In this document: positions 9,175-17,473 of the stretch, piece by piece
How the letters are laid out: every line of letters starts with the position of its first letter
Numbering within the stretch: the stretch's first letter is position 1
NCBI RefSeq assembly: GCF_900156435.1
Contig: NZ_FTPQ01000003.1
Location: 248,001-312,000, forward strand
Reading direction: 5' to 3'
Source: Microbacterium sp. RU1D
GTDB lineage: Bacteria > Actinomycetota > Actinomycetes > Actinomycetales > Microbacteriaceae
Length of the DNA: 64,000 bases
Program-made: the position numbers and the translations under genes
The notes under the pieces: model-generated
The model's input: only the letters and a program-made list of their open reading frames with translations
What the model was told of the DNA's origin: nothing
Database searches by the model: none

Positions 9175-10982
9175 ACACGATCGAGCAGCCCGCGGCGGTG
9201 CCCGGGCGCGGCGAACGGGGCGAGATCGTCCTCGAGGTGCAGAACCTCACCATCGCCTACGAGACCGCGGGCGACCCCGTCATCGCCGTCGACGACGTCT
9301 CCTTCACGATCCGCCGCGGCGAGACCTTCGGGTTGGCCGGCGAGTCCGGGAGCGGCAAGAGCACGATCGCGAACGCGATCCTGCAACTGCTCGGCGGCAA
9401 CGGCAGCATCGTCGGCGGTTCGATCCGTTGCGGAGACACCGACGTCAGCGCGCTGTCCGGGGAACAGCTGCGCATGTTCCGATGGAGCGACGTGTCGATG
9501 GTCTTCCAGAGCGCGATGAATTCCCTCAACCCCGTCCTCACGATCGGGGAACAGATTGTCGACGTTCTGATCACGCACCGAGACTTGTCACGATCGGCAG
9601 CACGCTCTCGAGCGCGCGAACTGTTGGAGCTGGTGGGCATCGACCCGGATCGCGTGACGGCTTTCCCGCACCAGTTGTCGGGCGGCATGCGGCAGAGGGC
9701 GGTGATTGCAATAGCCCTCGCGCTGGAACCGTCGCTGCTGATCATGGACGAGCCCACGACGGCTCTCGACGTCGTGGTGCAGCAGGAGATCATCCATGAG
9801 ATCACGCAGCTGCAGGCACGCCTGGGCTTCGCGATCCTCTTCATCACTCATGACCTCTCGCTCATGGTGGAGATCACCAAGAACCTTGGCGTCATGCGCA
9901 ACGGCAGGCTCCTGGAGATCGGGCCCTCCCGTGAGATCTACGCCAACCCTCAGCACGAGTACACGCGCCGCCTCATCGAGGCGTTCCCCCCGATCCGCTC
10001 ACGGTCGGTCGTCGACGACGCAGATGCCGAGGAGGAGTCCCCGTTCGGGGAGCCGGTGGTCGTGCTCGAAGACGTCACCAAGGTCTTCACCCAGGGCTCA
10101 CTGTTCCGCCGTCGCACCACGACCGCGGTCGACCGGGCGTCGCTGACGCTGCACAGCGGCGAGATCATGGCGCTGGTCGGCGAATCGGGCAGCGGGAAGA
10201 GCACGATCGCGCGCATCCTGGCGCGGCTGGAGAGCCCCACGTCGGGTCGCATCCTCGTCGATGGCCGCGACGTGCTCCGGGACGAGCCCCGGCGAGCGTC
10301 TCGTCGTTACCGCGGCACCGTTCAGATGGTGTTCCAGGACCCGTTCGGCTCCCTCAACCCCACTAAACGCATCAGCCACTTCCTTGAGCGTCCCCTCGCG
10401 ATCTACCTTCACGACCTGACGTCGGACCAACGCAGGGCCGCCGCCCGCGAGCTGATGGAATCCGTCGAGCTGTCGCCCGCTCTGCTGGAGCGCTACCCGC
10501 ACGAACTGTCGGGTGGCCAGCGCCAGCGCGTCGCGGTCGCCCGCGCTCTAGCGGTGAACCCCAAGGTGATCCTCGCGGACGAGCCGACGTCCATGCTGGA
10601 CGTGTCCGTGCGGATGGGCGTTCTGCTGCTCCTCAAGCGTCTGCGCGACGAACGCGGGATCTCGATCCTGTACATCACGCACGACCTCGCCTCCGCCCGG
10701 TTCGTGGCGGACAGCACCGTCGTCATGCTGCGCGGCGGCCTCGTCGAAGGAGGTCCCAGCGCCCAAGTCATGGATCACCCGCGACACCCATACACACGGC
10801 TGCTGCTCTCGGCCGCACCCGACCCGACGCGCGCCGTGCCCTTCGACCGCGTGGAGCGAGCCGACGCCCGGGCCGAGATCTCCGCGATCGTCGAGCGGCG
10901 CGCCGCGGCCGAGGCCCGTAGCGATCGACGCTTCGTGTCGGCCCGGCACTGGATCAGCCCCGACGGGCTCGCCGACGCGTGA
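9171..10982 (+). CDS. Double ABC ATPase (fused DppD-DppF type)
   Basis: 603 aa with two complete nucleotide-binding domains in one chain. Domain 1 has Walker A GESGSGKS (57-64), signature LSGGMRQR and Walker B LLIMDEP; domain 2 has Walker A GESGSGKS (337-344), LSGGQRQR and VILADEP. Each domain ends with an oligopeptide-transporter C-terminal motif (HEYTRRLIEAFPPI, HPYTRLLLSAAP). This fused form replaces the usual pair of separate ATPases and completes the importer. The GTG start at 9171 lies within the previous stop overlap. Confidence 0.93.
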   Translation: MNTIEQPAAVPGRGERGEIVLEVQNLTIAYETAGDPVIAVDDVSFTIRRGETFGLAGESGSGKSTIANAILQLLGGNGSIVGGSIRCGDTDVSALSGEQLRMFRWSDVSMVFQSAMNSLNPVLTIGEQIVDVLITHRDLSRSAARSRARELLELVGIDPDRVTAFPHQLSGGMRQRAVIAIALALEPSLLIMDEPTTALDVVVQQEIIHEITQLQARLGFAILFITHDLSLMVEITKNLGVMRNGRLLEIGPSREIYANPQHEYTRRLIEAFPPIRSRSVVDDADAEEESPFGEPVVVLEDVTKVFTQGSLFRRRTTTAVDRASLTLHSGEIMALVGESGSGKSTIARILARLESPTSGRILVDGRDVLRDEPRRASRRYRGTVQMVFQDPFGSLNPTKRISHFLERPLAIYLHDLTSDQRRAAARELMESVELSPALLERYPHELSGGQRQRVAVARALAVNPKVILADEPTSMLDVSVRMGVLLLLKRLRDERGISILYITHDLASARFVADSTVVMLRGGLVEGGPSAQVMDHPRHPYTRLLLSAAPDPTRAVPFDRVERADARAEISAIVERRAAAEARSDRRFVSARHWISPDGLADA

Positions 10983-11040
10983 CCACCGACCCGCCCCTTC
11001 ACATCGACCTCGCGCCCTCGCGCGAACACAGGAGAACCCC

Positions 11041-12453
11041 GTGACGACCGAGATCTCGCCCGCGTCCGTCGTGCCGACGACGCGTCCCGTCGTGCATTTC
11101 GCACCTCAGCGCAACTGGATGAACGACCCCAACGGTCTGGTCTTTCACGACGGCGTCTACCACCTCTTCTTCCAGTACAACCCGCACGGGACGCAGTGGG
11201 GGAACATGAGCTGGGGCCATGCCACGAGCATCGATCTCGTGACCTGGACGGAGCACCCGGTGGCGCTCCTCTTCGACGATGACGCCCAGATCTTCTCCGG
11301 GTCGGTGGTCTGCGACGAGGACAACAGCTCGGGTCTCGGCGAGGCCGGTCGAGCGCCGCTCGTCGCGTTGTACACCGCCGCCGCACCGGACGGTCAGGCG
11401 CAGGCCCTCGCCTGGAGCAGCGACGGCGGAGCCACCTGGACGAAGCACGGGGTGGTCCTCGATCGCGGCACGGCGGACTTCCGCGACCCCAAGGTCCTCC
11501 GCGTCGACGACCACTGGGTGATGATCACGGTCGAGGCCGTAGACCGTCAGATGCACCTGTTCCGTTCGCGCGACCTCCTTCACTGGCATCCGCTTTCGGT
11601 CTTCGGACCGCAGGGTCCGACCGACGGGATCTGGGAGTGCCCCGACCTGTTCCGCGTCGGCGACGAATGGGTGATCACGCTGTCGGTCAACCCCGGGCAC
11701 CCCGCCGGGGGCTCGGGGATGCTCGCCTTCATCGGCGACTTCGACGGGGTGACGTTCACCGCTGATCGGTGGCAATGGCTCGACCACGGCCCCGACTACT
11801 ACGCCGGGGTGACGTTCAGCGGTCTGGACGAGCGCGTCATGATCGCCTGGCTCAACAACTGGGCGTACGCCCACGACCTCCCGGACGCCCCGTGGCGCGG
11901 GAGCATGGCGCTCCCCCGCACGATCGGCCTGCGCGAGGGCCGCGTCGTGCAGACGCCCGCGGTCGCCCCCCTCGAGATCATTCGGTTCGAGGCGACGGAC
12001 ATAGACGTCCCCTCGACGGGAGAGGTCATCCCCTCCCACGCGGTGGCGACGGCGGCACGCCTGCGTCTTCGGATCGGAGCAGGCTCCGGGCGCGTCACTC
12101 TGCGATGGGCGACCGCCGCCGCGGAGGGCACGACGGTGGTGGAGCTCACGCACACCGGAGACGAGCTGCTCCTCGAACGCCACGACATGGCGGGCGGGGC
12201 GAAGAACACTGCGTTCCCGTCCTCCGCACGCGCCACGCTCCCACCGGACGCCCCGGGCGCTCGAGACCTCGACGTGTGGATCGACGCCAACTCCATCGAG
12301 GTGTTCGCAGCCGGAGGCGCGGTGACTCTGAGTCTCCTGACGCTCGCCGACTACGGCGATGCGCCGATCATCATCGTCGCCGACGGGGCTCCCACGCGTC
12401 TGGAACACGTGAGTGTCACCGAACTGACCGCCGAGGGAGGTTTCCGTGTCTGA
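11041..12453 (+). CDS. Cytoplasmic GH32 beta-fructosidase (exo-levanase/sucrase type)
   Basis: 470 aa, no signal peptide. Textbook GH32: nucleophile D29 in NWMNDPNG, SGS at 86-88, R148-D149-P150, acid/base E199-C200, plus a C-terminal beta-sandwich ending near SIEVFAAGG. It should release fructose from the non-reducing end of short fructans, levanbiose or sucrose inside the cell. GTG 11041 follows AGGAGAACCCC. It lies 58 bp after the ATPase and overlaps the kinase gene by 8 bp, coupling sugar splitting to phosphorylation. Confidence 0.9.
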   Translation: MTTEISPASVVPTTRPVVHFAPQRNWMNDPNGLVFHDGVYHLFFQYNPHGTQWGNMSWGHATSIDLVTWTEHPVALLFDDDAQIFSGSVVCDEDNSSGLGEAGRAPLVALYTAAAPDGQAQALAWSSDGGATWTKHGVVLDRGTADFRDPKVLRVDDHWVMITVEAVDRQMHLFRSRDLLHWHPLSVFGPQGPTDGIWECPDLFRVGDEWVITLSVNPGHPAGGSGMLAFIGDFDGVTFTADRWQWLDHGPDYYAGVTFSGLDERVMIAWLNNWAYAHDLPDAPWRGSMALPRTIGLREGRVVQTPAVAPLEIIRFEATDIDVPSTGEVIPSHAVATAARLRLRIGAGSGRVTLRWATAAAEGTTVVELTHTGDELLLERHDMAGGAKNTAFPSSARATLPPDAPGARDLDVWIDANSIEVFAAGGAVTLSLLTLADYGDAPIIIVADGAPTRLEHVSVTELTAEGGFRV

Positions 12454-13348
12454 TCCCGACGTGCTGGTGATCGGCGAGGCGCTGGTCGACATCGTGGATG
12501 CGAGCGGCGCCGAGGTCGAGCACGTCGGCGGGAGCCCCGCCAATGTCGCGCTCGGCCTCGGGCGACGGGGACGCTCCGTCGCGCTCCTCACCCGGCTGGG
12601 CCAAGACGCGCGGTCGGACCTGATCGTCCGACACCTCCGGGAGTCGCACGTCGACGTCCTGCCGGACTCCTTTGGCGCCCGCGCGGCCTCTACCGCACGC
12701 GCCACGCTCGCAGCCGACGGCTCAGCCTCCTACCGCTTCGACATCGAGTGGGACCTGCCCGCCATCGTCCCGGACCTCAACCCCGCCCTGGTGCACACGG
12801 GCTCGCTGGCGCTGTTTCTCGACCCCGGCGCGTCGGAACTCGACCGTTTCCTCGACGGTCTTCGGGCGCCGGTGATCTCGGTCGACCCGAACATTCGCCC
12901 CGCGCTGCTGCCCGACCACGCGGTGGCGCTCCGGCGGTTCGAGGCGCTCGCGGCGCGGGCGACGCTCGTGAAGATGAGCGACGAGGATGCCGCGTGGCTC
13001 TACCCGGAGCTCTCCCTCGACGAGGCACTGCGCCGAACGCGTGCCGTCGGTGCGCGTCTGGCGGTCGGCACGCGCGGGGCGCACGGCGCGATCCTCCTCG
13101 GACCGTCTTCACGTGTCGAGATCGCCGGCGTCACCACTTCCGTCGCCGACACCATCGGCGCCGGCGACACGTTCATGGCATCCCTCATCGACGACTATCT
13201 CGCCTCGACGGGCGAGCTCGACGCGACGCTTCTCCGAGTCCTCGGCACCCGCGCCGCCACCGCCGCCGCGCTCACCGTCTCGCGCCCCGGCGCCGACCTT
13301 CCGTGGGCTGCGGAACTCGGCACCACGGGCCGGTCTGCATCCCTCTGA
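12446..13348 (+). CDS. PfkB-family carbohydrate kinase, probable fructokinase
   Basis: 300 aa ribokinase-fold kinase. It opens with VLVIGEALVDI, has the substrate-side GGSPANVALGLGRRG, and the C-terminal PfkB signature DTIGAGDTF with catalytic base D241. Fructokinases and ribokinases share this layout; the GH32 context makes ATP-dependent conversion of fructose to fructose 6-phosphate the natural role, feeding glycolysis. Strong ribosome site GGGAGG directly before GTG 12446; 8-bp overlap with the preceding GH32 gene. Confidence 0.88.
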   Translation: MSDPDVLVIGEALVDIVDASGAEVEHVGGSPANVALGLGRRGRSVALLTRLGQDARSDLIVRHLRESHVDVLPDSFGARAASTARATLAADGSASYRFDIEWDLPAIVPDLNPALVHTGSLALFLDPGASELDRFLDGLRAPVISVDPNIRPALLPDHAVALRRFEALAARATLVKMSDEDAAWLYPELSLDEALRRTRAVGARLAVGTRGAHGAILLGPSSRVEIAGVTTSVADTIGAGDTFMASLIDDYLASTGELDATLLRVLGTRAATAAALTVSRPGADLPWAAELGTTGRSASL

Positions 13349-13382
13349 CGCGCCCGAACCTCGCCCGCGAAAGGACGACCCC

Positions 13383-14867
13383 ATGCGCCCGACTTACCAC
13401 TTCAGCGTGCCGGACAACTGGAAGAACGACCCCCAGCGGCCGATCTACCTCGACGGCGAATACCACTACTACTACCTCTACAACGCCGACTACATCGCAG
13501 GGCGCATCGGCACCTCCTGGCGTCGGGCGACGACCCGCGACCACGTCACGTTCCAGGACCGCGGTGTCGCCGTACCGAAGTCCGGCGTGAACGGCGACTG
13601 CTGGTCGGGATGCCTCGTGGTCGACGACCGCAACACGGCCGGTTTCGGCGCGGGGGCGGTGGTCGCCCTGATCACCCAGGCTCCGGGAGGCGTGCAGGGC
13701 CAATACCTCTGGTACTCCACCGACGGCGGCGCGACGTTCGCGTCGGCCGGCGATGATCCGGTGCTGGCCAACCCCGGTGTGCCCGATTTCCGCGACCCCA
13801 AGGTGATCTGGGACACCGATCGCGATCGGTGGTTCATGGTGAACGCCGAGGGCTTCGAGTTGGGGTTCTACGTATCGACCGATCTACGGACGTGGACGGA
13901 GGTGGGGCGTTTCGAGCGCACGGACATCGGCCTGCTGGAATGCCCCGACATCTTCCGCATGACCGCTGACGATGGAACGCGCCATTGGATTCTCGCGACC
14001 AGCGCGAACGGCAAGGACCGGGGCCTCCCTGCCACCTACGCGTACTGGACCGGTGACTTCGACGGCGAATCCTTCCTCCCCGACCGCACCGAACCGGAAT
14101 GGCTGGACTACGGCTTCGACTTCTACGGCGCGGTGACCTATCCGCACCACGACGACGAGGGGCGCGAGACCGACACGCTCCGCCATGCATTGGGGTGGGC
14201 GAACTTCTGGGATTACCCGCATAACACCCCGACCCTTGTCACCGATGGGTACAACGGAGACGACATGATCGTCCGCGATGTGAGACTGGTCGCCGACGCG
14301 GGCGTGTACTTCCTCGCCTCGACACCCACTGCCGCACTCGACGACTACGCCGGCGATACGCGAGTGCTCGGCGATGTCGAAGTGGCCGACGTCTTCGACC
14401 TCGACATCGAGTCCCTCGCCGCGGACATCAGGTGCGAGATCACCTGGGATGCCGAGACTGCTCCCCGCGCCGTCGGGTTCGAAATCTGCAGAGCACGCCA
14501 GGGGGGCCGGTTCGTCCGCGCGGGCCTATCCCTGGAGGACGCCTACGTTTACGTCGACCGACGCAACACGATCAGCCCATCGGGCGGTGAGACGCGGACG
14601 TCGGTCGATTTCGGGTCTAGCGCAACACCGGTCCGAATCCTCATCGACCAGACGAGTGTCGAGGTCTTCTTCGGACAGGGAAGGGTAGTCCACTCGCACC
14701 GCGTGTTCCCTCTCAAGGGCGACACTCATCTTCGGCTGTACGCACAGGGAGGGCGCGCGGTCTTCCGCAACCTGACGGTGCGTAGTCTCCGCGTCGACGA
14801 GATTGCGGCGACGTCAGATATAGTCGAGCCTCCGAAGACCCCTCGGGCCTCGTCCGAGCTCCAGTAA
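13383..14867 (+). CDS. Cytoplasmic GH32 protein of the levan fructotransferase-like subgroup
   Basis: 494 aa, no signal peptide. Its first box is NWKNDPQRPIYLDG (nucleophile D16), clearly closer to the exported lftA product (WLCDPQRP, shared WSGCLVVD and NTAGFGAGAV) than to canonical GH32 enzymes. R137-D138-P139 and E186-C187 complete the triad. It looks like an intracellular paralogue of the levan fructotransferase, perhaps a levanbiose- or DFA-releasing or -cleaving enzyme (inferred). Start at ATG 13383, 34 bp after the kinase stop with an AAAGGA ribosome site. It is the last intact gene of the locus, ending 17 bp from a decayed gene on the other strand. Confidence 0.85.
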   Translation: MRPTYHFSVPDNWKNDPQRPIYLDGEYHYYYLYNADYIAGRIGTSWRRATTRDHVTFQDRGVAVPKSGVNGDCWSGCLVVDDRNTAGFGAGAVVALITQAPGGVQGQYLWYSTDGGATFASAGDDPVLANPGVPDFRDPKVIWDTDRDRWFMVNAEGFELGFYVSTDLRTWTEVGRFERTDIGLLECPDIFRMTADDGTRHWILATSANGKDRGLPATYAYWTGDFDGESFLPDRTEPEWLDYGFDFYGAVTYPHHDDEGRETDTLRHALGWANFWDYPHNTPTLVTDGYNGDDMIVRDVRLVADAGVYFLASTPTAALDDYAGDTRVLGDVEVADVFDLDIESLAADIRCEITWDAETAPRAVGFEICRARQGGRFVRAGLSLEDAYVYVDRRNTISPSGGETRTSVDFGSSATPVRILIDQTSVEVFFGQGRVVHSHRVFPLKGDTHLRLYAQGGRAVFRNLTVRSLRVDEIAATSDIVEPPKTPRASSELQ

Positions 14868-14883
14868 GTAAGGGTCGCCCGTT

Positions 14884-15634
14884 TCACCGCGCCACCAGGG
14901 TGGTCTCGAAACTGTACCTGTCGGGCCGGTAGCAATGTTGCCCGACTTCTACCGGGCGGCCGGCGTCATCGTATGCCACGCGTTCCATCGTCAGGAGCGG
15001 ACTCCCCCGGTCCACATCTAGCAAACTGCTTTCATCCCCGTGCGCGCGGCGGCCTCCAATCTTCTGGTTCGCCACGCGGCAGCCGAGAATCGTGCCGATC
15101 AGCTCGAGAGCCAGAGCCGCCGTCCACAACGGCAGCTGCCACGCGTGCGGCAACACGGCGCCGACGATCCAGAGCGCGCCGCCGACGACGGTCCACCCGA
15201 GGATCAGAGCGAAAGAGTGCGCGACCCGCCGATCGTGACGGAGGGTCGCCCACACGATGAATCCCGTGCGCCCGATCTGGAGAACGACGTACGAGATCGC
15301 GACCGCCCACGCTCGATCACCGAAGGCCTCCGCGATCGAGACGCTCATCACCAGCGCGACGAAGCCCAACGCGACGACCGCTCCACGCAAGGGGAGCGTC
15401 ACCGGGTCGAGCCAGTTGGTCACCCAGGTGGTCGACACCCACGCCCACCACAGTGCGCACACCATGATGATGCCCTCGAAGGCGCCGAGCGGAGTCTGAT
15501 TCGAAGAGATAGGCGAACAACTGCATCAGCGCGAGAACGAACATGAGATCGAAGAAGAGCTCGACGTACGTCACCCGATCCGCGCGCGACGAGTCCATGG
15601 GGCGCAACACGTCGCGGGTCATCCCGAATGCCAT
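14884..15634 (-). pseudogene. Chimeric remnant: frameshifted LtrA fused to a GntR/UTRA tail
   Basis: Two unrelated gene fragments are joined. From 15634 the strand encodes the start of a low-temperature-requirement A (LtrA) membrane protein (TYVELFFDLMFVLALMQLF). Near 15500 the frame shifts and LtrA sequence continues (TPLGAFEGII, then WWAWVSTTWVTNWLDP, then membrane segments). Near residue 124 of that second frame (about 15090) it changes without a stop into the C-terminal part of a GntR-family UTRA domain (SSLLDVDRGSPLLTMERVAY, then YRPDRYSFETTLVAR), ending at 14884. Full LtrA proteins are about 400 aa, so its second half is missing, as are the regulator's DNA-binding and most of its effector domain. 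A deletion between two minus-strand genes plus one indel explains it. Confidence 0.75.
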
Positions 15635-15703
15635 GCCCCATGCTCACATCGACGCGTCGGACACACGCGGATCATCGAGCCCACGTGTCACGCGCCGACC
15701 GCG

Positions 15704-16344
15704 TCACCCGCCCGGGCAGTCGCACGTCCCGCCGCTGGCGCGCTGGCACGGCAGCGACGGATAGTCCTCGGCGGTCACCGTGCGTCGCGCGTCGAGACCG
15801 TCGATCGACTGCGGCTCCCCGTACCGCGAGTAGTCGATGACGTCGGCGACGTCGGCGACGTCGGCGACGTCGGCGAGACCGTGGCAGGCGCCGTCGGTGC
15901 AGTCGGAGGCGAGGGTGTGGATCTTCCGCTCGCCGGCCGGGAAGCGCAGCTCGAAGCAGACCGCCGCGCTGCGCTGGTCGGAGAAGAAGCCGCCGCCCGT
16001 CTCGACCCCCGGCCGACGTCGCGAGGACCAGAGACGTCCCGTCAGCGGATGCCGAGAGCCCGAGGAGCTTGTACGACCCCCCGGCCGGCACGAAGGCGGG
16101 GTCGACGTACGCGGGCCGGACGTCAGAGACGAATCCGATCCGGGTGATCGCGGCCTCCGGATCGGAAACGATGTCGGCGCGGTAGGGCCAGAAGGTGTCC
16201 TGTGTCCTGTGCCCTGTCCACCGAGCGCGCGAGGGCGTCCTGCAACTCCGTCTCCGGCGATGGCATCACCCCGCACCCCGTCGCCAGCAGCGCAGACATG
16301 CCGATGGCCACCGAACCGATACCTCGTCGTGCTCCCCCGTGCAT
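15704..16344 (-). pseudogene. Broken lipoprotein gene, two frameshifts
   Basis: Coding sense runs through three frames. Frame 1, from ATG 16344, gives a lipoprotein signal (SALLATGC) and LQDALARSVDRAQDT. Near 16200 a 7-bp tandem duplication (GTGTCCT twice on the plus strand) shifts the frame; removing one copy gives continuous AQDTFWPYRADIVSDPEAA. Near 16010 a run of five Gs should be four; correcting it links LVLATSAG to VETGGGFFSDQRSAAVCFEL. The last frame ends CDCPGG at 15704. The repaired product would be a secreted lipoprotein of about 210 aa with paired cysteines and no family I recognise. Sequencing error cannot be excluded for the G-run. Confidence 0.72.
15839..15874 (+). repeat. Four tandem 9-bp repeats
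   Basis: GACGTCGGC four times head to tail, inside the broken lipoprotein gene, where on the minus strand it encodes Ala-Asp-Val repeats. In-frame codon repeat, prone to slippage. Confidence 0.9.
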
Positions 16345-16406
16345 GCGGGTCAGTGTGCAGCATCCCGCACCACCGCACCGGCATGCGGCGAGCGCCGCGG
16401 CATCCG

Positions 16407-17354
16407 TCAGCCCTCGTCGAGCAACTCCACGCCGAATTCGGCGACGACCGCGCGCACCTCGCCGAGGTAGCGCTGCGCCTGCTCGGTGAGCGGGATCGCG
16501 GTGCGCCCGATCCAGCCGATCTCGATCTGCTCGTCGACGTCGAGGGGCACCGCGACGATCTCGGGGTCGAGGTCGTCACTGATGATGCCGGTCGAGATCG
16601 TGTAGCCCCCGAGGCCGATCATGAGGTTGAAGATGGTCGCGCGGTCGGACACGCGGATCTCTTGGCGACTCGACAGGGTCGAGAGGATCTCCTCGGCGAA
16701 GTAGAAGGAGTTGTTCGCGCCCTGGTCGAAAGTCAGGCGGGGAAGGTCGACGAGGTCGTCGAGCGTCGCGCGCGAGCGGGATGCCAGGGGGTTCCGGCGG
16801 GACACGAAGATGTGCGGTGCCGCGACGAACAGGGGATGGAAGGCCAGCCCGGAGTCGCGCAGCAGCTTGTCGAGCACGTCGCGGTTGAAGTCGTTGCGGA
16901 AGAGGATGCCGAGCTCGCTGCGGAGGGTGCGGACGTCTTCGATGATGTCGAAGGTGCGAGTCTCGCGCAGGGAGAACTCGTACTCCGCGGCATCCGAGGC
17001 GTTCACCATGCGCACGAACGCGTCGACGACGAAGGAGTAATGCTGCGCCGACACACCCAGCAGGCGCCGGGAGGGCGGCCGCCCGAGGTACCGCTGCTCG
17101 AGCAGCTCCGCCTGTTCCACCACCTGGCGGGCGTAGCCGAGGAACTCCACGCCGTCGTTGGTGAGCGTGACGCCGCGAGCCGAGCGGGTGAGCAGGTCGC
17201 GACCGACGCGCGTCTCGAGGTCCTTCATGGCGGCCGACAGGGTGGGCTGCGCGACGTAGAGCAGGTCGGCGGCGGCGGAGATGGATCCTTCGGCCGCGAC
17301 CTCGATGAAGTACTGCAACTGCTGCAGAGTGATCCCGCTCGGACGTTTTGCCAT
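16407..17354 (-). CDS. LysR-family transcriptional regulator
   Basis: 315 aa. N-terminal winged helix (LQQLQYFIEVAAEGSISAAA, then QPTLSAAMKDLE), then a LysR substrate-binding domain. It is divergent from mesX-mesD across 119 bp, the classic LysR arrangement, so it probably controls the methionine synthase operon and itself, perhaps in response to a methionine-pathway metabolite (inferred). Its -10-like box sits exactly 6 nt before the ATG, suggesting a leaderless mRNA. Confidence 0.92.
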   Translation of the reverse strand: MAKRPSGITLQQLQYFIEVAAEGSISAAADLLYVAQPTLSAAMKDLETRVGRDLLTRSARGVTLTNDGVEFLGYARQVVEQAELLEQRYLGRPPSRRLLGVSAQHYSFVVDAFVRMVNASDAAEYEFSLRETRTFDIIEDVRTLRSELGILFRNDFNRDVLDKLLRDSGLAFHPLFVAAPHIFVSRRNPLASRSRATLDDLVDLPRLTFDQGANNSFYFAEEILSTLSSRQEIRVSDRATIFNLMIGLGGYTISTGIISDDLDPEIVAVPLDVDEQIEIGWIGRTAIPLTEQAQRYLGEVRAVVAEFGVELLDEG

Positions 17355-17360
17355 AGGTCG

Positions 17361-17379
17361 AGGCTATAGCGCCGCATAG
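17361..17379 (-). promoter_or_regulatory. lysR -10 box overlapping a candidate LysR operator
   Basis: On the minus strand TAGCCT (17366-17361) lies 6 nt from the lysR ATG. Overlapping it, CTATAGCGCCGCATAG (17364-17379) is an imperfect palindrome with CTAT/ATAG arms, close to the usual T-N11-A layout. Binding here would repress lysR and could activate mesX. Confidence 0.45.
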
Positions 17380-17473
17380 ACGGCGGGAATTACCCGATGA
17401 CCGAAGCCGAGACACAGGATGGGAGCACCACCACCCGCGGGCCCCTCCGGCCCCCGCACCCGATTGGCCCGTC

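Noticed and set aside
15839-15874. CRISPR-like short repeats
   Set aside because: The units are nine bases, contiguous and in frame, with no spacers; they encode Ala-Asp-Val repeats.
14868-16406. Insertion sequence or phage remnant behind the decayed genes
   Set aside because: No transposase or integrase fragments, terminal inverted repeats or target duplications were seen; simple deletion and slippage explain the damage.
17367-17473. SAM riboswitch in front of mesX
   Set aside because: The leader is about 100 nt and I could not fold the conserved SAM-I or SAM-II elements; LysR control is the simpler explanation.
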